64,000 nt of DNA from Paludibacter sp. Lineage in GTDB: Bacteria; Bacteroidota; Bacteroidia; Bacteroidales; Paludibacteraceae. Location: positions 1-64,000 of the forward strand of contig JAQUWU010000025.1 of assembly GCA_028692715.1 (NCBI GenBank), given 5' to 3'. A program made the translations under genes and the position numbers. The notes below the pieces were generated by a model, which saw nothing but the letters and a program-made list of their open reading frames with translations, had not been told where the DNA came from and ran no database searches. Position 1 is the stretch's first letter, and each line of letters starts with the position of its first letter. Below, in pieces: positions 27,287-35,530 of this stretch.

Positions 27287-29350
27287 ATGAAGAAAACTAC
27301 TTTTTTGAAAAAAATTATTCTCTCCCTATTTTTAGTAATGGGCTTTACCGGTTTAAATGCTCAAACAACGCTTGCGCCGGGTGATTTAATGATAGTTAAT
27401 GTAAATGCTGATGATAATGACAACTTTGACTTTGTACCTTTAGTTGATTTAAGTGTTGGTACAGTTATTAGTTTTACAGATTGTGCATGGACAGGAACAG
27501 CACTAAATACAAATGAAGGAACAAAAACCTATACAGCAGCTGCTGCTGTTGCAAAAGGAACTGTTATTTCATTTGATGGTACAGTTTCAGAAACAAATGG
27601 TTGGACATCATCAGGAAGTTATGCACTAGCTGCATCGGGTGACAATTTATTGGCGTATCAAGGAGCTTCATCAGCACCAACTTTTATCTATGGTATTGGT
27701 TGGGCAATATCTTCTCCATGGATAACCACAGGAACGGTTGCTAATTCAAATTCATATATTCCTACAGGCTTAAGTGAAGCTGCTAAGACAATTGTGTCGT
27801 TGGGCACATCTGATAATTATCAATATGATGTTACCAAAGGAAAAACAGGCACTAAATCAGAATTGTTGACATTAATTGCTAATGCGGCAAACTGGGTAGG
27901 AAATGATGCAACTGCATATTCGGCAGTTGTAGGTCTTTTTACAGTAAATGCAGATGTTATACCTACGACTCCAACAATCACTGTAACTGAAGTTAGCATT
28001 CCAGAAATGGTGACATATGCTGGAGAAAATATAGTAGAAACAATTAATGTAAGTGGTATAAATCTGACTGAAAATATCGCAATGGAGCTCTCAGGAACAG
28101 ATGCGGCATTATTTGAGTTAAATACTGTTGAAGTATCTCAAACTGATGGAACTGCTGCAAGTATGGAAGTGTCTATTACATATAAACCTACTGCACCCGG
28201 TTCACATACTGCAACATTAACCTTATCAAGTGCCGATGCAACAGATGTTGTTCGCACCTTGACAGGAACTTCAACATGGAAACCTTTGGCTGTACCTGTT
28301 GCAACTGATGCTTCTGCATCGAATGCAAGTGGATTTACTGCCAATTGGGATGCTGTTACAGATGCTACTGAATATCAATTGGATGTTGTGACTAAAAGTT
28401 TAACTCCAACTGCAGATTTATTCATCTCTGAATATGCTGAAGGTTCAAGTAACAATAAATACATAGAGATTTATAACGGAACCGGAAGTAGTGTGGATTT
28501 GTCTACATACGTTGTAAAACAATCGAACAACGGTACAGGATGGCCGACAGATATAAATGCAAGCACATATTTACCATTAACCGGAACACTTGCCAGTGGC
28601 GATGTTTATGTTCTTGCTAATAGTTCTGCTGATCCAATAATTTTAGCATTAGCAGATGTGTCAATTGCATATAGTTCGAGTGTACAAGGTGGTACTGTTT
28701 TAGGTTTTAATGGTAATGATGCTGTTGGATTATTCAAAAATGATGTATTGATTGATTTATTTGGTGATCCTGCTATTACAACAAGTTTTGATGTTGCAGG
28801 AGTTGCGGGTGCAAGTGAAGAACATACTATGGTTCGAAAAGCGGTAGTTTCTTCAGGAAATACTGATTGGGCATTGTCTGCCGGTACCGATGAAGCAAGT
28901 TCTGAATGGGCTGTTTCTGCTCAGAACACTTGGATATTTTTAGGAGCACATGATTATGCAGGACTTGTTGCAACTCCAATTACAGGTTCTCCATTTACAG
29001 TTACTGAAACAACAAAAGCTCTTACCAGCTTGGATGCAGGTACTACTTATTATTATACAGTGACTGCCAAAAATACAACAAAGGGTTTGACCTCAGCAGT
29101 TTCAAATGAAATTCCTGCACTTACAGGTACTACCTCATTAGTTAATCCAACGATTGATTTAACGGTGGTTGCAATCAATGGCAGTATTAAATTCTCAGCC
29201 CTTGCCGGCGAAACAGTAGAAGTTTACAATGCTATTGGTCAGAAATTAATCAGCAAAACAACCGTTGACGGAATCAATACAATTCCTGTTGCTGCACGTG
29301 GTGTGATATTGGTAAAAGTAGGAACAAAAATTTCGAAAGTGATAATGTAA
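27287..29350 (+). CDS. secreted lamin-tail-domain protein with T9SS-like C-terminus
   Basis: The 687-residue protein has a signal peptide (ending GLNAQ, residues 1-26). Next comes a region at about 30-220 that often accompanies lamin-tail proteins (LAPGDLMIVNVNADDNDNF), a middle Ig/BACON-like region (about 225-335), a fibronectin-type fragment (ASNASGFTANWDAV), and a lamin-tail-like domain (LFISEYAEGSSNNKYIEIYNG) at about 380-500. A second fibronectin part and a C-terminal beta domain (TVEVYNAIGQKLISK to the end) follow, of the kind that directs proteins to T9SS. It is likely a surface or extracellular protein with an unknown substrate. A strong terminator follows. Confidence 0.82.
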   Translation: MKKTTFLKKIILSLFLVMGFTGLNAQTTLAPGDLMIVNVNADDNDNFDFVPLVDLSVGTVISFTDCAWTGTALNTNEGTKTYTAAAAVAKGTVISFDGTVSETNGWTSSGSYALAASGDNLLAYQGASSAPTFIYGIGWAISSPWITTGTVANSNSYIPTGLSEAAKTIVSLGTSDNYQYDVTKGKTGTKSELLTLIANAANWVGNDATAYSAVVGLFTVNADVIPTTPTITVTEVSIPEMVTYAGENIVETINVSGINLTENIAMELSGTDAALFELNTVEVSQTDGTAASMEVSITYKPTAPGSHTATLTLSSADATDVVRTLTGTSTWKPLAVPVATDASASNASGFTANWDAVTDATEYQLDVVTKSLTPTADLFISEYAEGSSNNKYIEIYNGTGSSVDLSTYVVKQSNNGTGWPTDINASTYLPLTGTLASGDVYVLANSSADPIILALADVSIAYSSSVQGGTVLGFNGNDAVGLFKNDVLIDLFGDPAITTSFDVAGVAGASEEHTMVRKAVVSSGNTDWALSAGTDEASSEWAVSAQNTWIFLGAHDYAGLVATPITGSPFTVTETTKALTSLDAGTTYYYTVTAKNTTKGLTSAVSNEIPALTGTTSLVNPTIDLTVVAINGSIKFSALAGETVEVYNAIGQKLISKTTVDGINTIPVAARGVILVKVGTKISKVIM

Positions 29351-29377
29351 ATTTCCAGAAAAATATATCTATATAAA

Positions 29378-29411
29378 AATAAGGCTGTTTCGCAGCCTTA
29401 TTTTTTTTTAC
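29378..29411 (+). terminator. intrinsic terminator after the secreted protein gene
   Basis: AAGGCTG-TTTCG-CAGCCTT makes a 7-bp stem (with flanking A/T pairs) followed by an uninterrupted T run of nine or more. Textbook rho-independent form. Confidence 0.92.
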
Positions 29412-29603
29412 AAAAAAAACATAGTTCTTCCCTTAATACTCATTGTACGATCGGTATAAAAGTAAAAAGAAACATAATTCTTCCCATTTGTGTTTTTTAT
29501 TATTTAGCACATTCCCTTTCGCCTCAAAATACACTGTTTTAGCCTCTATTCATCATGGCAACAAATTTATTTGGATATTTGTTGCTAAAAATGTACTAAA
29601 TAA

Positions 29604-29645
29604 TTTGTTTAATGAACAATAGTTCACTATCTTTGTAGTGAACTA
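29604..29645 (+). promoter_or_regulatory. promoter with overlapping palindromic operator before the DUF134 gene
   Basis: TTTG at 29604-29607 and TATCTTTG at 29628-29635 are 20 bp apart, which fits the Bacteroidota sigma factor consensus. The -7 box lies in the middle of a perfect inverted repeat: TAGTTCACTA (29620-29629), a 6-bp centre, TAGTGAACTA (29636-29645). A repressor on this site would block the promoter. The DUF134 protein encoded 14 bp downstream is the obvious candidate. Confidence 0.8.
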
Positions 29646-29658
29646 ATGATTAATAAGC

Positions 29659-30216
29659 ATGTCCCCTAGAATTAGAATGTTGCGAAAAGTCTTAAATCCA
29701 CCTAAAGTCAATGGGTTTAAGCCTTATGGTCAAGGATCGGAAAAGCTCAATTTGGAGTCGGTTAATTTGTTGTACGAAGAGTATGAAGCAATTCGTTTAA
29801 GTGACTACGACGCTCTTAATCATCATCAGGCATCTGTTATGATGGGAGTTTCCAGACCAACATTTACTAGAATATATGCTTCCGCTCTTCAAAAAGTTGC
29901 AAAAGCATTTGTCGAAGGACGGCAAATTTCGATAAAAGGAGGGGCGGTTTATTTTGACAGCGACTGGTATCATTGCAATACATGCAAGTGCTATTTTAAT
30001 AACCCTGAAAGAGATAAAATAGTAGAAAATTGTTCCTTATGTGGTAGTCAACAGGTTAATGAATTTGATTACACTTATGAAGAAACAGGTATTACACATT
30101 GCAATGATTTGTGTGTTTGTCCCAGTTGTGGATTTGAACAAAAGCATCAATATGGGAAAAAATGCAATCAGGAGAGATGTCCAACATGCGGTGCTGTTAT
30201 GAAAAGAGCATTATAA
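29659..30216 (+). CDS. DUF134 family DNA-binding protein with zinc-ribbon-like C-terminus
   Basis: The 185-residue protein starts SPRIRMLRKVLNPPKVNGFKP and carries a sigma-70 region-4-like helix-turn-helix (YEEYEAIRLSDYD, then VMMGVSRPTFTRIY) at about residues 40-95, the DUF134 core. The C-terminal 80 residues hold five CxxC pairs (HCNTCKC, CSLCGS, CVCPSCG, CPTCG among them) and are probably metal binding. DUF134 genes usually stand next to NifX-like and Mrp-type genes, as here. I infer a metal- or redox-responsive regulator of this cluster acting at the palindrome just upstream. Confidence 0.88.
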   Translation: MSPRIRMLRKVLNPPKVNGFKPYGQGSEKLNLESVNLLYEEYEAIRLSDYDALNHHQASVMMGVSRPTFTRIYASALQKVAKAFVEGRQISIKGGAVYFDSDWYHCNTCKCYFNNPERDKIVENCSLCGSQQVNEFDYTYEETGITHCNDLCVCPSCGFEQKHQYGKKCNQERCPTCGAVMKRAL

Positions 30217-30260
30217 TTGAATAAATTTAGCTAATCAATAATATTAAATAAAAGTAGAAC

Positions 30261-30578
30261 ATGAAAGTTGCAATCACATCAACAGGAAATTCATTAGAAT
30301 CAACAATTGACCAACGATTTGGTCGGTGTGCATACTTTGTGATTTACGATGATGAAAGTAAAGCAATGGAATTTATACCGAATCCATACAAAGAATCGGA
30401 AGAAGATGCGGGTACTGCTTCAGTGCAATTAGTAGCATCACGAAATGTAAATAAGATAATTTCAGGTGAATTTGGAATGAAAATAAAATCTTTGCTTGAT
30501 AGTTTAAAAATTCAAATGATTGTTCTGAAACAGCCTGAAAAAAAAATCATAGAAATTATAGAGTTATTAAATCATTAA
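30261..30578 (+). CDS. NifX/NifB-like iron-molybdenum cofactor binding domain protein
   Basis: The 105-residue single-domain protein of the dinitrogenase iron-molybdenum cofactor family (PF02579 type) has KVAITSTGNSLESTIDQRFGRCAYFVIYD and a C-terminal half with VNKIISGEFGMKIKSLL. The fold binds metal clusters; in Desulfovibrio a relative (the orange protein) holds a Mo-Cu cluster. No nitrogenase genes are present, so a role outside nitrogen fixation is likely. It lies between the DUF134 regulator and the DUF5320 peptides in what looks like one operon. Confidence 0.88.
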   Translation: MKVAITSTGNSLESTIDQRFGRCAYFVIYDDESKAMEFIPNPYKESEEDAGTASVQLVASRNVNKIISGEFGMKIKSLLDSLKIQMIVLKQPEKKIIEIIELLNH

Positions 30579-30590
30579 AAATACAATAAT

Positions 30591-30773
30591 ATGCCAAAAC
30601 TTGATGGTACAGGTCCGGAAAGAGAAGGTTCTCATACAGGACGTAATTTAGGAGAATGTAGCAACGCTACACAAGGTGATAAACTACAAAGATTAGGGAA
30701 AGGAATGGGTAAAAAACGTCTTTCCGGAGGAGGTGTAGGAAACGGAAAACGCCTAAGAAGTAATAAAATATAG
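30591..30773 (+). CDS. small DUF5320-like glycine-rich protein
   Basis: A 60-residue basic peptide with MPKLDGTGPEREGSHTGRNLG, the DUF5320 N-terminal pattern (GTGP..GSxTGR.lG.C). It has a single cysteine and no predicted enzyme fold. It starts 12 bp after the NifX-like gene. DUF5320 proteins accompany NifX-like and Mrp-type proteins in many anaerobes; their function is unknown. Confidence 0.75.
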   Translation: MPKLDGTGPEREGSHTGRNLGECSNATQGDKLQRLGKGMGKKRLSGGGVGNGKRLRSNKI

Positions 30774-30800
30774 TATTAACAATTTAAAAAGGAGGTCATT

Positions 30801-31040
30801 ATGCCAGGTTTTAATCAAACAGGTCCAATGGGACAAGGTCCTATGACAGGTCGAAGAATGGGACGTTGTTCCAATGTGGGCACAAGTGTCGGCAATCAAA
30901 CACCCGAATCAACAGAAAATACAACAGGCAATATACCTGAGAATTTTCAAGGAAGAGGCTTTGGAAGAGGTCTTGGGCGAGGTAGAGGAGGACAAGGGTT
31001 CGGTATGGGACGGCAGAACCGTTTCAGAGGCGGCTTTTAG
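30801..31040 (+). CDS. DUF5320 family protein
   Basis: A 79-residue protein with the classical DUF5320 start MPGFNQTGPMGQGPMTGRRMG and a long Gly/Arg/Phe-rich tail (GRGFGRGLGRGRGGQGFG). An AAGGAGG ribosome binding site lies 8 bp upstream, unusually strong for this phylum. The preceding DUF5320-like gene is a paralogue. The function is unknown; the context suggests metal-cluster handling. Confidence 0.82.
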   Translation: MPGFNQTGPMGQGPMTGRRMGRCSNVGTSVGNQTPESTENTTGNIPENFQGRGFGRGLGRGRGGQGFGMGRQNRFRGGF

Positions 31041-31048
31041 ATGAATTA

Positions 31049-31076
31049 GAGAGAGGTTAATTTAGCCTCTCTTTGT
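31049..31076 (+). terminator. hairpin between DUF5320 and ferredoxin genes
   Basis: AGAGAGAGG and CCTCTCTTT arms with a short AT loop, then a T-rich stretch. It could terminate or attenuate the transcript between the DUF5320 gene and the ferredoxin gene. Confidence 0.5.
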
Positions 31077-31114
31077 TTAAATAAAAATAGAATTTTTTTG
31101 AAAAAATATATATT

Positions 31115-31543
31115 ATGTTTGGAAAAGGACAAAATCAACGAAATAAATTTCAACAGAGAGGAATGGGTTCAACATCATTTGGTGTTTGTAGTTGCCCTAA
31201 ATGCAATTACTCAGTTACTCATCAACGAGGAGTTCCCTGCACGACATTAATATGTCCTAATTGCAATATTCCGCTCGTAAGGCAAGATAAGTCTGAAAAT
31301 AGCAAAAGCAACAACAGCAACAACAGCAATAACATCAACAAACAACAAGTACCTAATAAAACCACTAAAATCAAGGATTTTCCAAAGATTGATACTGAAC
31401 TGTGTATCGGTTGCGGAACATGTGTAGATAAATGTCCTTCAGAAGCTATTCATATGGAAGATGGTAAAGCAAAAATAACGATAGCAAACTGTAAAAAATG
31501 CAGGGCATGCGTAAGTGTTTGTCCGGTAGGAGCAATCGCATAA
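31115..31543 (+). CDS. two-cluster ferredoxin with N-terminal zinc-ribbon-like domain
   Basis: The 142-residue protein has two parts. Residues 1-55 hold CSCPKCNYSVTH and CTTLICPNCNIPLVR, a four-to-six-cysteine ribbon. Residues about 90-142 are a bacterial 2[4Fe-4S] ferredoxin (CIGCGTCVDKCP and CKKCRACVSVCP). A Ser/Asn-rich linker joins them. The ribbon sequence resembles the cysteine-rich tail of the DUF134 protein. The likely role is electron supply to the cluster's metal-handling proteins. Confidence 0.85.
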   Translation: MFGKGQNQRNKFQQRGMGSTSFGVCSCPKCNYSVTHQRGVPCTTLICPNCNIPLVRQDKSENSKSNNSNNSNNINKQQVPNKTTKIKDFPKIDTELCIGCGTCVDKCPSEAIHMEDGKAKITIANCKKCRACVSVCPVGAIA

Positions 31544-31605
31544 TAAAATATGAAGAATAATTATAACTCAAAAGCATTTTAATTTTAAAATTTATCCTTA
31601 GAACT

Positions 31606-32121
31606 ATGGATCTGAAAATTATTAAATATGGGTCTCACATCCTTAGGGAGAAGTCGATTGAAGTAATTGAAAAAGATAATATTGCTTTAATTGTTGAAAA
31701 TTTATTTAGCACTCTTAAAAAAGAAGGTGGATTAGGGCTTGCCGGACCACAAGTGGGGATACAGAAACGAATATTTGTTATTGATACTTCCCCTCTCGCA
31801 GAAGAAGACTTATCTATTCCGAAAATTGAGAAAGCTATTGTGAATCCCGAAATTGTAGGGTTTAGCAAAGAAAATGGATATTATACTGAAGGTTGCCTCA
31901 GTATACCGGGTATTTATGAGAATGTGTTACGCCCGAAAAATATCGATGTACGGTATTATGATATAAATTTCAATTTAATTGAAGAAAGTCTCGACGGAAT
32001 AAAAGCCCGAATTTTTCAGCACGAATACGACCATTTGGAAGGTGTTCTTTTTATTGATAGATTAAGTTCAATGCAACGAAAACTTTTATCTAGAAAGTTA
32101 AATAGAATAAAAAACCGATGA
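31606..32121 (+). CDS. def: peptide deformylase
   Basis: The enzyme removes the N-formyl group from nascent proteins. At 171 residues, motif 1 is GLGLAGPQVG (residues 43-51 region, with Gly in place of the usual Ala), motif 2 is EGCLS with metal ligand C97, and motif 3 is QHEYDHLEG with H139, E140 and H143. All catalytic residues are present. An additional deformylase elsewhere in the genome is possible, as this copy sits among metal-cofactor genes instead of with fmt or ribosomal genes. Confidence 0.95.
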   Translation: MDLKIIKYGSHILREKSIEVIEKDNIALIVENLFSTLKKEGGLGLAGPQVGIQKRIFVIDTSPLAEEDLSIPKIEKAIVNPEIVGFSKENGYYTEGCLSIPGIYENVLRPKNIDVRYYDINFNLIEESLDGIKARIFQHEYDHLEGVLFIDRLSSMQRKLLSRKLNRIKNR

Positions 32122-32348
32122 AAGAACCGATTCATCAAATAGTTAACAGAATAATAGAAATAAAATTATCATCCGCAAAAGCTCCTGTAAATATTAAACT
32201 CAATTATTTTGTGTAATTCGTGGTTGTATTTTTTTTATTTATAGTAATTATTTATTTTTAAATCAAAAAGCAATATTAATCCTTGTTTCAACTTTTAATT
32301 AGGTCAACTTGCGGATAATCATATAAAATGAATTGGAGAAGTTTGACA

Positions 32349-32630
32349 TAAGTAATTGAAAACGAATAATGTCGTATTTTGCATGAAAATATCTAAGAAT
32401 AGAACCTGCCTGAGACAGGCAGGCGCAATTTTCACTGATAGAGTGAATTTGAAAAAACGGATTTGAATTCCGATAAATCGGAATGATTTACAGATAGTTG
32501 CGTCTTAATCATCTTGCCGAAGGCAAGAAAAATCCGTTTTGTTTTATCCTTCATTTTCCGATAAATCAGCGAAAATCAGCGTTCTATTAATGTTTCTAAA
32601 TGGTATATTAATTTGTTCCATTTACTTAAG
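32349..32630. repeat. long dispersed repeat, copy 2 (inverted relative to 25.2 kb)
   Basis: About 280 bp, nearly identical to the reverse complement of 25224-25475 but with an extra hairpin (CCTGCCTGAGACAGGCAGG) near its left part and a longer GATAAATCAGCGAAAATCAGCG end. It fills most of the 547-bp gap between def and the Mrp-type gene; I see nothing else there. Confidence 0.88.
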
Positions 32631-32668
32631 TCAATTTTGCATTTTTTTAATAAAAGGAGGAATCTATT

Positions 32669-33481
32669 ATGAATAACAATGAACAAAAAGAAAAGATTGA
32701 GCTAGAAAAAAAGAAAATATCCGACAATATTAGCCAAATTAAACACTGTATCGTGGTTTTTAGTGGCAAAGGAGGAGTCGGTAAAACAACAGTGAGTGTA
32801 AACCTTGCCTATGGATTACAGGTTCATGGTTTTAAAACAGGAATTCTGGATGCGGATATAACAGGTCCTAATGTTCCGAAAATGACAGGACTTACCGGGG
32901 ATGTGAATACGAACGATGGTAAAATTCTTCCACAAATAAGTCATGGAGTTAAAGTTATTTCAATGGCGAATTTACTTCCGGCAAATCAGGCAATTGTTTG
33001 GCGGGGACCGATGCGTTCTAAAATGATAAATGAATTTTTAGGAAATGTTGATTGGGAAAGTCTGGATTATCTTATTGCTGATTTACCTCCTGGAACCGGT
33101 GACGAAATTATTACTATTGTGCAAAATATGAAACCCGACATGGCAATTATTGTTAGCACACCACAAGAAGTATCATTAATAGATTCTGCAAGAGCTATCA
33201 GTATGGCAAAGAAAATGAATATACCCAAAATAGCACTAATAGAAAACATGTCGGGATTAATATGTCCGGAATGTGGACATCGGATAGATTTGTTTGGCTC
33301 GGGAGGTGGCAAAAAACAAGCAGAAGAAATGCACGTTGATTTCTTAGGAGAAATTCCAATAAATCTTGAAGCACGTGAACTGGCTGACCAAGGGAAATCT
33401 ATTATTTTTGAAAATAAAGAAGCTGACATGTCAAAAGCCATTTTTCACATTGTACGGGAAATAGAAAAGAAATACAATTGA
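32669..33481 (+). CDS. Mrp/NBP35-type P-loop ATPase (iron-sulfur cluster carrier family)
   Basis: The 270-residue protein has a deviant Walker A FSGKGGVGKTTVSVNLA near residue 32, switch DADITGPNVPKM, and Walker B LIADLPPGTGDE. Near the C-terminus, SGLICPECGHRIDLFG carries the CxxC that binds a bridging [4Fe-4S] cluster in the Mrp/ApbC family. The family loads Fe-S clusters onto target proteins in the cytoplasm. An AAAGGAGG ribosome binding site is 9 bp upstream. The DUF134, NifX-like, DUF5320 and ferredoxin genes on the same strand are its likely partners, though a repeat now separates them. Confidence 0.93.
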   Translation: MNNNEQKEKIELEKKKISDNISQIKHCIVVFSGKGGVGKTTVSVNLAYGLQVHGFKTGILDADITGPNVPKMTGLTGDVNTNDGKILPQISHGVKVISMANLLPANQAIVWRGPMRSKMINEFLGNVDWESLDYLIADLPPGTGDEIITIVQNMKPDMAIIVSTPQEVSLIDSARAISMAKKMNIPKIALIENMSGLICPECGHRIDLFGSGGGKKQAEEMHVDFLGEIPINLEARELADQGKSIIFENKEADMSKAIFHIVREIEKKYN

Positions 33482-33491
33482 CAAATGAAAG

Positions 33492-34085
33492 ATGAACCAG
33501 CTTAGCCTTCTAGAAAAACAAGAATCACTTGACGTTCTTAATTACCAAATTAGAGTGTGTGAAAAATGTGGATTATCGGCTACCCGAAAACATGCACTTA
33601 CGGGTGAAGGAAACATCAGTGCCCGTATTCTTTTTGTTGCGCTATCTCCTGGAGCCAAAGAAGATGCAGGAAACAGAATGTTTATTGGTCCTTCGGGGCA
33701 AGTCTTTGACAAACTGCTTCAATCAGCCGGAATTGAAAGACAATCGGTGTATATGACTAATTTGGTGAAATGTTTGTTGCCACAGAATAGGAAACCCACA
33801 TGGAATGAAATTGAATTATGTGGTTCCTTTTTGGATGACGAAATTTCAATTATTCAACCAAAAATCATTGTGCCCTTGGGTTATTATGCAACTCATTCAA
33901 TTTTGACTAAATATCACGCTGATCCTTCACGTGAAGAAATGAGTTTTAAAAATGTAAACGGCAAATTATTAGTGCTGGATGGAATGAATATATTTCCATT
34001 GACTCATCCGTCTGCGCTTTTATATAACCCATCTTTTGAACCGGGAACGTTAGCAAAATATATAAAATTGAAAACCTTTTTGTAA
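33492..34085 (+). CDS. iron-sulfur uracil-DNA glycosylase (type 4/5 family)
   Basis: The 197-residue protein has the four cysteines of Fe-S UDGs: CEKCG near residue 20, KC in TNLVKCLLPQNRKP near residue 95, and C in IELCGSF. The active-site block reads ALSPGAKEDAGNRMFIGPSG (usual form GEAPGxxED) and the C-terminal motif is LTHPSALLYNP. It removes uracil from DNA as the first step of base excision repair. It begins 10 bp after the Mrp-type gene, so Fe-S loading by that neighbour is plausible. Confidence 0.87.
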   Translation: MNQLSLLEKQESLDVLNYQIRVCEKCGLSATRKHALTGEGNISARILFVALSPGAKEDAGNRMFIGPSGQVFDKLLQSAGIERQSVYMTNLVKCLLPQNRKPTWNEIELCGSFLDDEISIIQPKIIVPLGYYATHSILTKYHADPSREEMSFKNVNGKLLVLDGMNIFPLTHPSALLYNPSFEPGTLAKYIKLKTFL

Positions 34086-34189
34086 AACGGTATAAAAAAC
34101 GTAATAAATTATCTTTTCTGATTTTTATAAAGCATTTACTCAACGTTGTAAGTATGTGGAAAGATATAATGTACTAAAGATATTTTTTA

Positions 34190-34440
34190 TTTTGAAACTG
34201 CAGGTTTTCGGATCGACCTCATAGGGTGAGCCGAAAAACGAGTGAAAAAGGCGGTTAAAAATCGTCCTTGTCTGAACCTCCGCTATTTGCGGAGGTGAGT
34301 TTGGACGGTTTGAGCCTTTTGAGCGTAGGTTTTTCGAGTGAAGCCTATGCAGTCTTGAATTTTTTTGCATACTTTTTTCTTTCAAGAAAAAAAAGTATGT
34401 GGGGTGCGGGGCTAGCCCCGATAAAATACGATATTATTTT
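34190..34440. repeat. multi-hairpin intergenic repeat
   Basis: The 388-bp gap before the UPF0316 gene contains successive stems: GTTTTCGG paired with a CCGAAAAAC segment (about 34204-34240), CCTCCGCTATTTGCGGAGG (34277-34295), and a 13-bp stem in CATACTTTTTTCTTTCAAG and its complement (about 34368-34399). A GGGGCTAGCCCC palindrome follows near 34409. It resembles a repeat type I associate with Bacteroidota genomes. No gene is supportable. Confidence 0.6.
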
Positions 34441-34473
34441 ATTCCAATTACCTATATTTAAAAATGAAGTATT

Positions 34474-35064
34474 ATGAACCCTCAATTTATCGATTCGAAC
34501 TGGTTTACTTATGGCTTATTGCCTTTATTAATCTTTCTTTCGAGAGTTACGGATGTCACCATGGATACCCTTCGTATTATTTTTGTTTCGAGGGGTAACA
34601 AAATAGTGGCACCCATCCTTGGGTTTTTCGAGATATTAATCTGGCTGATAGCCATTACCCGGATTATGGCAAATCTGGATAATTTTGTAACCTATATTGC
34701 CTATGCTTTGGGATTTGCTGTAGGCAATTATGTTGGGTTAAGGGTAGAGGAAAAACTAGCAATTGGCACACAACTCATCCGTATTATTACCGTAAGTGAT
34801 GCCAGTCGCCTGATTAATAACTTCCGGGAGAAAGGATTTGGAGCTACAGCTATTAATGCAGAAGGAAAAAATGGGTTGGTTCACGTTATTTTCGTTATTA
34901 CCCGACGAAAAATTGTACCCGAAGTTATTGGTATTTTGAATCAGTTTAATCCCAAAGCATTTTATTCCATTGAGGATATCCGGTCGGTTAATATTAATAA
35001 TAGTAATTATGTTTCAGACACAAATAAGGTCAATCCTTCAAGATGGATGCGGAAAGGAAGGTAA
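34474..35064 (+). CDS. UPF0316 family membrane protein (DUF5698/DUF2179)
   Basis: The 196-residue protein has three membrane segments in the first 95 residues (GLLPLLIFLSRVTDVTMDTL, ILGFFEILIWLIAITRI, YIAYALGFAVGNYVG) and a C-terminal DUF2179 domain (about 105-175). RVTDVTMDTLRIIFVSRG is the family signature. The function is not known. The same DUF2179 module ends the YitT-type protein at 12.5 kb. Confidence 0.88.
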   Translation: MNPQFIDSNWFTYGLLPLLIFLSRVTDVTMDTLRIIFVSRGNKIVAPILGFFEILIWLIAITRIMANLDNFVTYIAYALGFAVGNYVGLRVEEKLAIGTQLIRIITVSDASRLINNFREKGFGATAINAEGKNGLVHVIFVITRRKIVPEVIGILNQFNPKAFYSIEDIRSVNINNSNYVSDTNKVNPSRWMRKGR

Positions 35065-35129
35065 TAACCCACTTGTTATAGAAGTAATAGGAAGTAATCC
35101 CGATAGCTATCCGGGAATATTTCTTGAAA

Positions 35130-35315
35130 ATAAAAGAATGGAACGCAGATTTTCGCTGATAGGGCGGATTTGAAAAACAGATTAGATATCGCCTTTGGCG
35201 ATATGATTATCAAATACTTGTTTTTTTTATCCGTTCGCCGAAGGCGATAAAATCCATGTTAAAAATCCGTAATTTTCCGCTTAATCTGCGAAAATCTGCG
35301 TTCCATTTATTACAA
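35130..35315. repeat. divergent third copy of the long dispersed repeat
   Basis: Begins GGAACGCAGATTTTCGCTGA and ends TCTGCGAAAATCTGCGTTCC, so it has its own inverted ends. Internal hairpins are ATCGCCTTTGGCGAT and TCGCCGAAGGCGA. The architecture matches the 25.2 and 32.4 kb copies, but the sequence is clearly different. The remaining 200 bp before the radical SAM gene shows nothing recognisable. Confidence 0.7.
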
Positions 35316-35530
35316 ATAAAATAGTACAATATATTGTTCCAATTACATATCAATCAAAAAATCCATTTCGTGATAAATTGTTGAAATCAAAATAACAAAA
35401 TTGAGAAGCCGGAACATTAAACGAATTCATATTGGATTAAATATCTAAACTAAAAGGAGTCAATCCATTTTTACCAAATCGTTCTCGGATTAAATCTTGA
35501 ATATTAATCTTGAATTAAAAAATTAAAAAC

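Noticed and set aside
30261-30578. Nitrogen fixation locus
   Set aside because: The NifX-like domain alone is not evidence; no nifHDK, nifE or nifN genes are present.
32349-32630. CRISPR or tandem-repeat interpretation of the hairpin-rich repeats
   Set aside because: No regularly spaced direct repeats with unique spacers and no cas genes; the pattern is dispersed inverted repeats.
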